Notes: generated by a model from the letters alone, not told the origin. 64,000 nucleotides of DNA from G963665545 sp963665545 (GCA_963665545.2 CAXXKZ010000011.1:496001-560000); one strand, 5' to 3'. Counted from the first letter of the stretch, positions 39,807-48,790 are shown. Numbers and translations: made by a program.

Positions 39807-40826
39807 TTACCTGGCCAGAATTTGTGCTGCTGACTCACCGAGGTAGAGTTTTACCTGGGCCTGCTCGTTGCCATTTAAATCCTGGTATTCGGCAGCCAAC
39901 AGCCGCAAACACTTGAGTTGGTATTTGAACGGCGCTTGTTTGAACACCTTGCCAAGCCACTGCGTCTCAAAGGTTTCCTGTCCTGCACTCAGGGCTTCGG
40001 CATTGCCCCGTAGAAACGGCAAATACAGGCTGCCACATAGTGCCAATAACCGAACTGTACCCGCATGCAGTCGTGTTGCCGACCCGGCGTCATCAACCGG
40101 GCTCTCAACGGCCCCGGCATCGTCCATGTGGCTCAACCACCGCCAGGCAAAGGGCGCATTTTCCCGGAAAATCTCACTGGGTGTTGGGTCAGTCGCCAGC
40201 TCCATCAATTGTCCATAGAGTGCGAAATCTCCCCGGCCAGGCCGTTGTCCAAACACAAATGGCTGGTCGATCACAATTGAGTTGAGCGCATCAATCAGTT
40301 CGAGGAAGCTGCTTTCAAGCACAGGCGCGTTTTCGTCCGCGCAGCCGACAAAATCCATCCGCGCTATTTGTCGCTCACTGAATGATTCGGCAACTCTTTC
40401 AATATTGGTGCGTCCCTTGGTGCCATTGTCGAAAACGAGAAAATCAGCGCAAAACTGTTGATCTCGTTGCGTGGCCCAGCGGTACCGAAACACCAGCTTG
40501 GTGACCCACTCGTCGGCAAAGTCTTCCAGCAACAGATCCAGGAAACGCTGTACTGGATCGGCTGGCGACACAGCCCGTTGAGGATGCTTCACATCGAGCC
40601 AGCCTATCATCGGTGTCGAATCCACATGAAACCGCCCTTCTGTATCCTTCAATACCGGAATCACCAGCGGCTTGACGTGCGCAATTTCAGCGCTTCCATG
40701 TGTGGGGTTCTGCATGCCACGAATTGCGTGCTTGAGGATGAATGGAAGGCGCTTGTATCGCAGCACAGCACGCATTTTCAGGGTATAAGGCGAACCAAGG
40801 GCCCCAAACAAGGTGTATTGCCCCAT
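39807..40826 (-). CDS. Glutathione S-transferase family protein
   Basis: A 339-residue protein, longer than the 200-230 of most GSTs. The N-terminal thioredoxin-like domain starts YTLFGALGSPYTLKMRAVLRY with the Ser/Tyr site region and the cis-Pro before VIPVLKD, and STPM in the glutathione-binding loop. A helical C-terminal domain follows (GQRPGRGDFALYGQLMEL is the N-capping box), plus an extra 100 residues of unknown role. It is 2 bases after the P1 peptidase stop, so probably co-transcribed with it. Substrate unknown. Confidence 0.82.
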   Translation of the reverse strand: MGQYTLFGALGSPYTLKMRAVLRYKRLPFILKHAIRGMQNPTHGSAEIAHVKPLVIPVLKDTEGRFHVDSTPMIGWLDVKHPQRAVSPADPVQRFLDLLLEDFADEWVTKLVFRYRWATQRDQQFCADFLVFDNGTKGRTNIERVAESFSERQIARMDFVGCADENAPVLESSFLELIDALNSIVIDQPFVFGQRPGRGDFALYGQLMELATDPTPSEIFRENAPFAWRWLSHMDDAGAVESPVDDAGSATRLHAGTVRLLALCGSLYLPFLRGNAEALSAGQETFETQWLGKVFKQAPFKYQLKCLRLLAAEYQDLNGNEQAQVKLYLGESAAQILAR

Positions 40827-40828
40827 GC

Positions 40829-42067
40829 TTAGCGATTCGACCCTGGTCGGCGATCCATGATTTCTCTCAGTTCGTCCTCAGGCAGTTCGGGGACCATCAA
40901 ACCGTCGGCGCCAATCATCGTTTCGGCGGCCACCATGGCGTTGACAATTGCCTCTTCTGTTGCCTCCACGACCCCGGCAAACAAAGCGCCGAGTGAATTA
41001 TTGGGGTGCATGGAAAGATCGGAAGATATTTCATCTTCATCCAACTGGCCATTGTGGGCCGTGGAAAACGCAATGAAGATGTCTCCTGACCCATCGCCAC
41101 TGATAGCACCCAGGCGTCCCAGCGCCAGGGATGGTCGTTTTGCCATGCGCTTGAGTTGGTGTGGCAGCAATGGTGCATCCGTGGCAACAACGATAATGAT
41201 GGAGCCATCATTGACCCGCTCGCCCGGGCGGGATTCATCATCGAGATCGTCGCAGTAGGGAATCCAATTTGAAAATTTTCCTTCGATGGATCGATCCGTA
41301 TAGCATGAGCTGGGCGCATCCTGCAGTGCCTGAACGGGTACGCCTGCAATCGTCTGCAACGCGCGTCGCCGGCCATAATTGCACTGCACCAGCACGCCCA
41401 CGGTATAGACATCTTCCTGAATCCGAATAAGACGAGAGGAAGTGCCGATACCCCCTTTGAAGGCATTGCACATCATACCGGTGCCGCCGCCAACTGCGCC
41501 TTCGAGCACCGGCCCGGCAGAGGCAGACGCCAGCGCCGCCAGTGCATGCGCTTTGGTGACATGGAATCCATTTATGTCATTCAATGCCCCGTCATAGGTT
41601 TCGGCGGCGACCGGGGCATGCCACAGTGCCGGCCACTCTTTGTCCACCATCCATTCCACCGCCGCATCGCGGGCAACGCCCACACTGTGCGTATTGGTGA
41701 TGAGTATCGGCCCGTCCAGCAAGCCGCGTTCATCCAGCCAGGTGGTTCCGGTCATCTCTCCGGATGCGTTAAGGGTGAACCAAGAGGCAAACACCGGGCT
41801 GGTGGACGTCTTGCCGCGAGGCAGAATTGCCGTCACGCCCGTGCGCACCGGCCCCTGGCCGCGCACCAGTTTGCCTTCGCCTCGGATCAAAGTGGTGTGT
41901 CCCACTTCCACGCCGACAACATCCGTGATGGCATTCAAAGGCCCGGTTTCACCGGGAAACGGCACGCCCAAATCTCTGGCCCGGGGTTCCGCGGCTTGTG
42001 CCAGGCTCACCGCCAAAAACAACAGTGAGGCGATTGCTGAACTGAAAATTCCGGGTAGAAAATTCAT
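40829..42067 (-). CDS. P1 family peptidase (DmpA / L-aminopeptidase D-Ala-esterase-like), exported
   Basis: A 412-residue Ntn-type peptidase of the S58 group, with a signal peptide (residues 1-25, ending AQA). Self-cleavage is expected at G288-S289 in VNDGSIIIVV, producing the alpha and beta chains and exposing the catalytic Ser. GGGTGMMCNAFKGGIGT is the second conserved block. Such enzymes release N-terminal L- or D-residues from small peptides or amides. ATG 42067 with AAGGAG 10 bases upstream is used; the frame is open to 42142. Unlike cytoplasmic DmpA, the signal peptide places this one in the periplasm. Confidence 0.9.
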   Translation of the reverse strand: MNFLPGIFSSAIASLLFLAVSLAQAAEPRARDLGVPFPGETGPLNAITDVVGVEVGHTTLIRGEGKLVRGQGPVRTGVTAILPRGKTSTSPVFASWFTLNASGEMTGTTWLDERGLLDGPILITNTHSVGVARDAAVEWMVDKEWPALWHAPVAAETYDGALNDINGFHVTKAHALAALASASAGPVLEGAVGGGTGMMCNAFKGGIGTSSRLIRIQEDVYTVGVLVQCNYGRRRALQTIAGVPVQALQDAPSSCYTDRSIEGKFSNWIPYCDDLDDESRPGERVNDGSIIIVVATDAPLLPHQLKRMAKRPSLALGRLGAISGDGSGDIFIAFSTAHNGQLDEDEISSDLSMHPNNSLGALFAGVVEATEEAIVNAMVAAETMIGADGLMVPELPEDELREIMDRRPGSNR

Positions 42068-42217
42068 TCTTGTTAACTCCTTCGCTGGTGCGTGGGGGAT
42101 AGCAGCGTAGAAGAATTGGCGCGGTCCGACAAGGAGCCGCAAGCGACCCGCCGGCCCCGGTTGGGTAAGTCGAGCAAAGCGAGCGGTACCAGAGGGGCCA
42201 GGCGCTTATTGCATGTC

Positions 42218-42273
42218 GTCGAGCGCAGCCGCCTTCCGCCGAAGGCGGGAGCAGGGAAGCGAGACTCCTTTAG
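42218..42273 (+). repeat. 56-base REP-like element, second locus
   Basis: Matches 22212-22267 at 55 of 56 bases. It contains the CCGCCTTCCGCCGAAGGCGG hairpin. It lies 23 bases past the stop of the anti-sigma-like gene, matching the 3' position of the first copy beside the dehydratase stop. Confidence 0.88.
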
Positions 42274-42295
42274 CGCTCTGAGGTGGGAGAATGTA

Positions 42296-42649
42296 TTAAC
42301 GCCTCAATGTATTCAAAAACAGCTCACCCAGGTGCAGACGGGTGCTTCGCACCATCAACCAGACTGGCGCCAGGCTGAGACCAATGGTGATCAACATCAT
42401 GACGAGGTTACGGTTCAACAAACCGTGTGCTGTGGTCTCGCCCTCGAAAATCAGCCACCCTGCCACGCCTGCCGCCACGGACCAATACAAGGCCATGATC
42501 AGGAATATGCTCTGATTCTGCTGTCGAGACCGCGAAGCTGCGGGACCAATTCGTTGCATGACCCGGTCTTCAAAGTCTTGAGGCAACTGGCTTTGAGGTG
42601 AGAAAGAGGCGTAGAGTTCTTTTTCAGTAAGCCCGGAGTGGTCAGTCAT
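42296..42649 (-). CDS. Small two-helix membrane protein, putative anti-sigma factor
   Basis: A 117-residue protein: a soluble N-terminal segment of about 45 residues (LPQDFEDRVMQRIG), then two membrane helices (47-68 and 82-100). Its ATG lies inside the end of the sigma factor gene (8-base overlap), the classic layout for an ECF sigma and its membrane-bound anti-sigma. It lacks the zinc-binding HxxxCxxC motif, so it is not a ZAS-type anti-sigma. Function inferred from position and topology only. Confidence 0.7.
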   Translation of the reverse strand: MTDHSGLTEKELYASFSPQSQLPQDFEDRVMQRIGPAASRSRQQNQSIFLIMALYWSVAAGVAGWLIFEGETTAHGLLNRNLVMMLITIGLSLAPVWLMVRSTRLHLGELFLNTLRR

Positions 42650-43229
42650 TGGGCAATTCCTCCAAATCGAGCGCCAGACTTTTGCGTGCGCGCATCAGGT
42701 AAACCTTTACCGTATTCTCAGGGCACCCTAATACCTCTGCGATCTCTCGGGTCTTGAAACCCAGCCAGTAATACTGGTGCACGATGATTCGCTGAGTCCG
42801 CGGTAAAGCGTCAACTGCCCGTTTGACGCTCTGTGCAGTTTGCCGCTCCTGCACCTGTTGCTCTGCAGACTTCTCCCGGCTGGTGGCATCTGTGTCCTCA
42901 AGCGAATCTGCGACATGTCGGCGAATTGCGCGCAAGTGATCGAGCGACAGGTTGATGGCCATTCGGTAAAGCCAGGTGCAAAACGCGCTGTCGCCACGAA
43001 ATGAATCGAGCTTGCTGAATGCACGAATGAAGACTTCCTGGGCCACATCTTCTGCATCCGCTGAGTTTGCCGGACCAAGAACCGACAGAACAACCTGGTG
43101 CACTCTTGATTTGTGGCGGCTGACCAGAATCCGGTAATGTTGCTGACTACCGCAATTGAGAATCGACGAAATCAGCGACTCGTCCGAATACACATCGTCA
43201 GTCTGTGCGCCCTGGCTGGCTTGCGTCAT
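42642..43229 (-). CDS. ECF RNA polymerase sigma factor (RpoE-like)
   Basis: A 195-residue sigma factor with region 2 (SADAEDVAQEVFIRAFSKLDSFRG, FCTWLYRMAINLSLDHLR) and region 4 (LPRTQRIIVHQYYWLGFKTREIAEVLGCPENTVKVYLMRARKSL). It directs transcription of a stress regulon, probably held by the membrane protein translated from its 3' end. The start is uncertain: ATG 43229 gives a normal N-terminus, while ATG 43304 overlaps the stop of the upstream gene (ATGA) but adds 25 unusual residues. Confidence 0.9.
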   Translation of the reverse strand: MTQASQGAQTDDVYSDESLISSILNCGSQQHYRILVSRHKSRVHQVVLSVLGPANSADAEDVAQEVFIRAFSKLDSFRGDSAFCTWLYRMAINLSLDHLRAIRRHVADSLEDTDATSREKSAEQQVQERQTAQSVKRAVDALPRTQRIIVHQYYWLGFKTREIAEVLGCPENTVKVYLMRARKSLALDLEELPND

Positions 43230-43300
43230 ACCCCAGGGAGCCGCGGGCCAGACCCAACGAATAAACGCAGTCCGGTTAAATGCAGTGGCCGCGACGACTG

Positions 43301-43726
43301 TCATCCAGGATCTTTTTCTGCTGCATTGCGCGTCAGCACGTAAAACAACAACAAGCCCACACCGACGAACAGCGGAATGGCGCCCAGTGAGTGCATGCTG
43401 TTGAACCCCGAATCATCGCTAAGACCGAACGCCAACATCATGCCCACACCTGCGAATGCCAGCACGATGCCCAGGCAAAGCGACATAAACCGGAACATCT
43501 GTATGCGGCGGGCGAAATATTGTTCGCTGGATTGCGGCGGACTGACTGCAGCGGCCAGAGCAGGCGCCCAGTCAGGAATCGGAAGTCCTTTTTCAATGGC
43601 CAAGAGCCTCTCCCTTTGAAACATTTCCTGTAGCGCAAGATTTCGCTTGCGCCTGAGGTTGTCCGCATATATGCCCAGACCAACCAATACCACAAAGGTC
43701 GTGATTCCAAATATTGCCCATTCCAT
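43301..43726 (-). CDS. Three-helix membrane protein (DUF6249-like), upstream of the sigma factor
   Basis: A 141-residue protein with helices at about 3-22, 77-98 and 110-133 and a cytoplasmic linker containing ERLLAIEKGLPIPDW. I base the family name on this linker pattern from memory. Start is the ATG at 43726: GGAGGAGAAT precedes it, a near-perfect ribosome site, so the earlier Met codons up to 43741 are inside the leader. The stop overlaps a possible sigma-factor ATG. The three genes 43726-42296 form a likely ECF signalling operon; this one may be a sensor or a target. Confidence 0.72.
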   Translation of the reverse strand: MEWAIFGITTFVVLVGLGIYADNLRRKRNLALQEMFQRERLLAIEKGLPIPDWAPALAAAVSPPQSSEQYFARRIQMFRFMSLCLGIVLAFAGVGMMLAFGLSDDSGFNSMHSLGAIPLFVGVGLLLFYVLTRNAAEKDPG

Positions 43727-43808
43727 ATTCTCCTCCATCAATCAACAATAATTCTTCGACGGGAGGAGAAGAATTTTGGTTACACCAGTTTCGTCTTGAA
43801 GTTCGAGT

Positions 43809-44408
43809 TCAGGGCGAAGCCTGGTCCGACAGTGCCCGCTCAACATAGTCGAGCCGATCCTGTCCAAAAAACATTTCATCTCCGACAAACATAGTCGGCG
43901 CGCCAAAAGCACCCCGCTCGACAGCTTCAGTGGTGAAGTCAATCAAGCCCTGCTTGACGTCGTCTTCGCGCACTTGCCGAAATATCCGCGCTGCGTCCAG
44001 GCCAGCGTCCGTCAGAACGCTGTCAATGATCTCCGGGTCGTTCATATCAAGACCCTGTGACCACAAAGCCGGAAAAACTGCAGTCAGGTAAGGCTCGATG
44101 CTACCGTCAATTTTGGCCGCGACCGCACCGCGCATCAGGGTCAGTGTGTTGATTGGGAAATGCGGATTGAAGCGATAGTTGACCCCCCAGTGAGCGGCGC
44201 AGCGCTCAATGTCGAGCAGCATGTATTTGCGTTTTGCCTCAATGGTCACAGGGCTGACGTTGTCTATGGCCTTGAACAGACCGCCCAAAAGAATGGGCTT
44301 GTATTCAAGTCGCGCGCGATACTTCTGCACCATCTCCGGTAATTGGCTCCAGGCCAGGTAGGCGGTCGGACTTCCGACATCAAAAAAGAATTCCACTAAT
44401 TTTGTCAT
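43809..44408 (-). CDS. DsbA-family 2-hydroxychromene-2-carboxylate isomerase (NahD-like)
   Basis: A 199-residue thioredoxin-fold protein of the kappa-GST/NahD branch: FFFDVGSPTAYLAW at the active site (Ser instead of the DsbA CxxC), YKPILLGGLFKA, and GAFGAPTMFVGDEMFFGQDRLDYV at the end. Family members isomerise aromatic intermediates with glutathione or act as GSTs. GTG 44414 and ATG 44408 are both usable. It follows the SDR gene by 24 bases on the same strand, suggesting one pathway; no ring dioxygenase is near. Confidence 0.87.
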   Translation of the reverse strand: MTKLVEFFFDVGSPTAYLAWSQLPEMVQKYRARLEYKPILLGGLFKAIDNVSPVTIEAKRKYMLLDIERCAAHWGVNYRFNPHFPINTLTLMRGAVAAKIDGSIEPYLTAVFPALWSQGLDMNDPEIIDSVLTDAGLDAARIFRQVREDDVKQGLIDFTTEAVERGAFGAPTMFVGDEMFFGQDRLDYVERALSDQASP

Positions 44409-44432
44409 TGTCACTCGCTCTTTATCTACGGG

Positions 44433-45161
44433 TCAGAACGCTTCCATCCAGGGTCGAAGATCCAGTTCATGGGTCCAGGAATCGCGGGGTTGGGTGTGTA
44501 ATCGCCAATAGTTTTCAGCGATCGAATCTGGGTTCAATATGCCATCCTGATCCTTCAGCGCATACTGCTCCGGAAAATACTGCTTTATCCAGGGCGTATC
44601 GATCGCCCCATTTATTACCACATGCGCCACATGAATGCCTTTGGGCCCCAATTCCCGCGCCATGCTCTGCGAAAGCGCGCGTAATGCGTGCTTTGCGCCC
44701 GAAAATGCGGCGTAGCCCTCTCCGCCCCTAACGCTGGCCGTGGCCCCGGTAAACACGATTGTTCCCCTGCCCCGCTCCAGCATCACCCGCGCCGATTCGC
44801 GACCGGTGAGAAAGCCGGCGAAACAACCCATTTCCCAAACCTTGCGGTATACCCGCGCCGTGGTTTCAGTGATCGAGAAACGCACATTGCCGCCGATGTT
44901 GAATGCGGTGAAGGCAATGGGGCCAATTTCCGCTTCGATGTGGCTGATCAATTCAACCACCTGAGCCTCGTCACGGGCGTCACTGCCAAATCCCTCCGCC
45001 TGACCGCCCTGTTCTCGAATCTGGTCGAGCAGGGGACCCAGTTTTTCCTTGTTCCGGCGAGTGAGGCACACGGTCATACCTTCGCGGGCAAATCGCCGGG
45101 CAATTGCGCCGCCCAGGGCATCCCCGGCGCCGATCACCAATACAACATCATTTTTGTCCAT
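44433..45161 (-). CDS. Short-chain dehydrogenase/reductase-like protein with Phe at the catalytic Tyr position
   Basis: A 242-residue SDR fold: VIGAGDALGGAIARRF cofactor motif, N88-I-G-G for NNAG, S143, and G-Y-A-A-F153-S-G-A-K157. The general YxxxK motif is FxxxK, so the Tyr acid is missing. A family of SDR-like proteins with LGPKGIHVAHVVING-type text and this change exists, I believe, so the loss may be ancient. It may bind NAD(P) without normal turnover, or use another acid. ATG 45161 chosen; the frame extends to 45212. It precedes the NahD-like gene. Confidence 0.85.
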   Translation of the reverse strand: MDKNDVVLVIGAGDALGGAIARRFAREGMTVCLTRRNKEKLGPLLDQIREQGGQAEGFGSDARDEAQVVELISHIEAEIGPIAFTAFNIGGNVRFSITETTARVYRKVWEMGCFAGFLTGRESARVMLERGRGTIVFTGATASVRGGEGYAAFSGAKHALRALSQSMARELGPKGIHVAHVVINGAIDTPWIKQYFPEQYALKDQDGILNPDSIAENYWRLHTQPRDSWTHELDLRPWMEAF

Positions 45162-45301
45162 TTCCTGCCACTCTGTGGGCTTCAGACACACCTGTCGCCG
45201 CCACGCTTTCACTTTGAGGCGGCATGTCGGTCCATTTTACTGACCGCGCGCCCAACCGCAATTCGCTACACTGACCGACACGCCCCGATTCGGATACATC
45301 A

Positions 45302-45721
45302 ATGCCTGACCACATCGACCCCACCCGCGCCCAATTCGAACAATTCAAAAGCCTTCCACGTGACCAGCCCATTATGATGCTGAATCTGATTCTCCTGCGC
45401 GATCACGCGGCCTATCCGGATGGACGCGTGGCGAGTGGCGCTGAAGCCTATCAAAGCTACGGCCGCGAAAGCGGGCCGATTTTCCAGCGCCTGGGGGGCG
45501 AGATCATTTGGCGCGGCGCACCGGAAAATGTACTCATTGGCCCGCCGGATGAACGCTGGGACATCGCGTTCGTGGCGCGCTACCCTAACGCCCATGCTTT
45601 CCTGGCGATGGTGACCGACCCGGACTATCAGCGTGCCGTGGTGCACCGCCAGGCGGCCGTAAAAAACAGCCGCCTGATTCGGATGGCCGAAACCGTCGAA
45701 GGCGCGGGATTCGCTGGCTGA
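45302..45721 (+). CDS. DUF1330-like dimeric alpha/beta-barrel protein
   Basis: A 139-residue protein: IMMLNLILLRDHAAYPDG, SGAEAYQSYGRESGPIFQRLGGEIIWRG, FVARYPNAHAFLAMVTDPDYQRAVVHRQAAV. This pattern (one ferredoxin-like domain with the 'Y..A..A...D..Y' helix) fits the DUF1330 / dimeric barrel group. The function of such proteins is mostly unknown; some are monooxygenase-like. It is transcribed alone, ending 7 bases before the convergent epimerase stop. Confidence 0.8.
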   Translation: MPDHIDPTRAQFEQFKSLPRDQPIMMLNLILLRDHAAYPDGRVASGAEAYQSYGRESGPIFQRLGGEIIWRGAPENVLIGPPDERWDIAFVARYPNAHAFLAMVTDPDYQRAVVHRQAAVKNSRLIRMAETVEGAGFAG

Positions 45722-45728
45722 TGGAGAC

Positions 45729-46892
45729 TCAACCGGCCAACGAGGCCTGCCAGGCCTCGAGAATCGCCGCCTCGCGGACCATTTGTTGCTCGATCGAAGC
45801 CGGGCCGAAATCAAGCCCGCCACCGCGCAGTCCGCCACGCATGGCCTGACGGCGGTCTTCCGGCTGAGAATTCCACCATTCCAGTGTATCCCTGACAGTC
45901 TCCACGAAAGGCCGGAAGGCGAGCCCATTTTGAAATGCCCGTGCCGGTGACAATCGGGCTATGCCGCTGATCACGCCTTCGGGCGATACCCATGGCATGA
46001 CGCTGCCCGTTGCAACCTCTGATTCGGCCAGAAAGCCGGCGGGCACCCAAGTGAACCGGGTGTCAGCGCCGATGGCGGCTTTGATCTGATTGAGCATCTG
46101 CCCCATTGTGAACGGCTGCTCGGGGCCAATGGTGTTATAGATGCCCACCTGACGTTGCTCCACGCAATACAAAGAGAAATCGGCCAAATCTCGTGCGTCA
46201 ATATATTGCACCGGGTCTTGCGCTGTACCGAACGCCAGCATCACGCCACCTTTGCTCACGCGTGCGGGATAGTAGGTAAAGCGGTCAGTACCATCTCCGG
46301 GCCCAACGATCAACCCGGGACGGGAAATGGTATTGCGCCCGGGGAAAGCCCTCTGAGCCTCCTGTTCGCAAACGACTTTTAGCTGGCCGTAGTATTTGCT
46401 CACCTCCTCCGACTCCGGTTCCGGCAACACCGACAGTGGCGCATCTTCATCGGTATAGCCTTCCGGCCAATTACCGTCATAAACGGCCGCATAGACGCCA
46501 CCGGTAGAAGTGAACAGATAGTGCTCGGCTGCGTCCTTTAGCAACTGAGCGGAATTGCGCACGTGGCGCGGCACATAGCCCGAATTGTCGATCACGACAT
46601 CCCATTGCCGGCCCTTAAGGGCTGCCAGGTCGCCGCCTCGATCACCCACCAGTTTTTCGATTTCCGGAAACAGGTGAGGATTTGTTTTGCCGCGGTTGAA
46701 AATGCTGACCTCATGCCCACGATCCAGCGCGGCCTGCACCATGTGTGGGCCGATGAAGCCGCTGCCGCCCAGAATCAGTACTTTGAGTGGTTTTACATGG
46801 CCGCTACCCAATGCAGTCAAAACAGGCGAAAGGGCGACAGCGGTGCCGGCGGCGACAGTTGTCACAATAAATTTGCGTCTGGTGTTGGTCAT
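45729..46892 (-). CDS. Tat-exported NAD-dependent epimerase/dehydratase family protein (paralogue of 3873)
   Basis: A 387-residue extended SDR. Tat signal TRRKFIVTTVAAGTAVALSP (residues 4-23), Rossmann motif GGSGFIGPHMV, then FNRGKTNPHLFPEIEKLVGDRGGDL nearly the same as the first paralogue. VFTSTGGVYA holds the usual Thr/Ser, and YYGQLKVVCE the YxxxK motif in the form Y-G-Q-L-K. Start ATG 46892 with GGAG 8 bases upstream; the open frame reaches 46925. Two exported epimerase-like proteins about 42 kb apart suggest a specialised envelope role, perhaps with a protein-bound cofactor. Confidence 0.86.
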   Translation of the reverse strand: MTNTRRKFIVTTVAAGTAVALSPVLTALGSGHVKPLKVLILGGSGFIGPHMVQAALDRGHEVSIFNRGKTNPHLFPEIEKLVGDRGGDLAALKGRQWDVVIDNSGYVPRHVRNSAQLLKDAAEHYLFTSTGGVYAAVYDGNWPEGYTDEDAPLSVLPEPESEEVSKYYGQLKVVCEQEAQRAFPGRNTISRPGLIVGPGDGTDRFTYYPARVSKGGVMLAFGTAQDPVQYIDARDLADFSLYCVEQRQVGIYNTIGPEQPFTMGQMLNQIKAAIGADTRFTWVPAGFLAESEVATGSVMPWVSPEGVISGIARLSPARAFQNGLAFRPFVETVRDTLEWWNSQPEDRRQAMRGGLRGGGLDFGPASIEQQMVREAAILEAWQASLAG

Positions 46893-46929
46893 TGGTGCTC
46901 CAAGCGAATGTGCGATAAGTGGCACAGTT

Positions 46930-46979
46930 TACAAAATTTTTGCCTCCGAAGGAGGCTGAAGCCAATTCCTTATTTTGTA
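46930..46979 (-). terminator. Nested inverted repeat, terminator-like
   Basis: TACAAAAT (46930-46937) and ATTTTGTA (46972-46979) enclose GCCTCCGAAGGAGGC (46942-46956), a 6-base stem with 3-base loop. It lies between the phosphodiesterase gene and the epimerase, both (-), in a suitable place for ending the first transcript. There is no clean U tract after the stem, so attenuation or mRNA protection is equally possible. Confidence 0.45.
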
Positions 46980-47003
46980 CCCTGCCCTGATTTCGATACC
47001 CAA

Positions 47004-48661
47004 CTACTTGATCTTATCTTCTGACTGAGCCGAGCGGATGAATCCAAATGCAGATTCCGGCACCGCTCGACCGCCAATCATGTTACGAATGGTCTCCAGG
47101 GATCGCTGGGTTCTGAGCAATATTTTGCCGGGCAGCACCTCATTCCTGGCACCCGCCTCCGTCAGCACCGCGGCAGCCGATATTTCATCTTCCTTGAGCA
47201 AATGGAAGCTGAACTCACCGACGAGGTGTTGGGTAATGAGTTCGACATCTGACGCCCAGAAGTCAAACGCCTGGGTTTCTGCGTCGGCATATTCAAAGGA
47301 CTCGCCCACATATCCCAGGCCCTGCAAGGCCTTGATGTTGTCTTGGTTGGCCTGGTCGCTTGCTCCTGACGGGACCACTGCCGAGGGCCCATTATCGGCG
47401 GTGGCAGCGACGGTTTTCGGGTGGATGCTTGCATAGGTTCTGACGTAGTCAGGTGGTTGCTCCGCCAGGCGATCCTGAGTGAAAATCTCCAACTCCAGAT
47501 CACCAGGCAGGTCATCCGCCACCGGCAGGCCGGACAGGTAGGCAAGCGCCGGGAACACATCCATTATGGTCAAGCCATCCAGTTTCCCTTGCTGGATGTC
47601 GGGCCGGCAGCTAAAAAGATCCCGTTGGGCCTGTGGTTGCCGGTGAGCAGATCGCGATTGTGCTCTTTGACCCTGAACCGACCGGTTGCAGATCCAAAGC
47701 CATGGTCCGAAATAATCACCACGTTGGCATTGGCTGGGGACTTGGCCAACAATTCGCCGATGAATTCGTCCATATAGCGGTACGATTCCGGCACCGCATT
47801 GCCCAGTAGCCGCTTGGACTGAGGCCCGGCCTTTGCTTCGTAATCTGAGTCATCCCAGAACTTCCAAAGTGCATGAGATGCGTGATCGACGACACCGAAA
47901 TAAGCCACAAAGAGGTCGTATGAGCCATCGGCAAGGTAGATGGCGGCGCGGCGATTGTACTCGGCTTGTAAAATTCGGCGTTCCACCCTCCCCTTAACCA
48001 TTTTGAAAGCAGCGGCCTCGGGCGTGCCTTCGGCCGGGGGATTCTTGGGGTCGAAGTTCCAGGGCAGGAAACGCCGCCAAAGTGCCTTTTTCTCCTGGTC
48101 ATACACGCGGTCAAGATCCTCGCGGATGGGCGCGAGCACAGCCGGGGGGAAATCAGCGCCCGGCTGTTGCTGTGGAGACTTGTAGCTGACAATGGAGCCG
48201 TTGACCGTCTCGGCGGGGTAGGTTACAAAATAGCCCACCACCGCTACGCGCCCGCCTGCTTCGCTGACCCGATTCCACAAGGCTGGAGTTTGTCGCTCGG
48301 TTGACTGCATCGGCCGGCCAGGTCCAGGATGATACGGATAAACAAAACCCAGGATACCGTGATTGCGGCCGAAGTGGCCGGTGCCGAAAGTCGTCCACAC
48401 CACCGGCGAGACCTGCGGGCCGACTGTGATCAATGGACCCCAGGCGCCCTCCCCCTTTAATCGGGCAAAGTTGAGCAACTCACCATCGGCAATCATCGGG
48501 TCGATGACGTCCCAGGTCGCCCCGTCTATGCCAATCACGATCAGGGGATTGTGGCGCTTGAAAATTGGCGCATCTTCGCCGGGTTCTTGCTTGCAGCCTG
48601 CCAGTACTGCCAATACGGCCAGGGCCGTCGCGGCGGCCAACATCACTGGAATTCTTTGCAC
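47004..48661 (-). CDS. Alkaline phosphatase-superfamily phosphodiesterase/pyrophosphatase-like lipoprotein; one frameshift
   Basis: About 552 residues. A hydrophobic N-terminus with lipobox LAVLAGC gives an outer-envelope lipoprotein. IGIDGATWDVIDPM holds the first metal Asp; SPVVWTTFGTGHFGRNHGI the nucleophile Thr region; VVDHASHALW and VVIISDHGFGSATGRF the other metal ligands. The frame breaks at about 47600 where one C is missing (plus strand); restoring it gives AAGPDIQQGKLDGLTIMDVFPALAYLSG. The C-terminal part (to 47004) is less conserved. GTG 48661 or ATG 48643 may start it. Divergent from the sulfatase-like gene at 48791. Confidence 0.83.
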
Positions 48662-48790
48662 GGTGATATCAACACCATTAGCTTTTGGGGAAGGCAAGGC
48701 TAACACAGGCAAGCACCCTGGTTGAACGGTCAGGGCCTCGCTTTATTTGGCCTGCCCGGTTAAAATGCCGCGATCATACGGAGACCGGTC

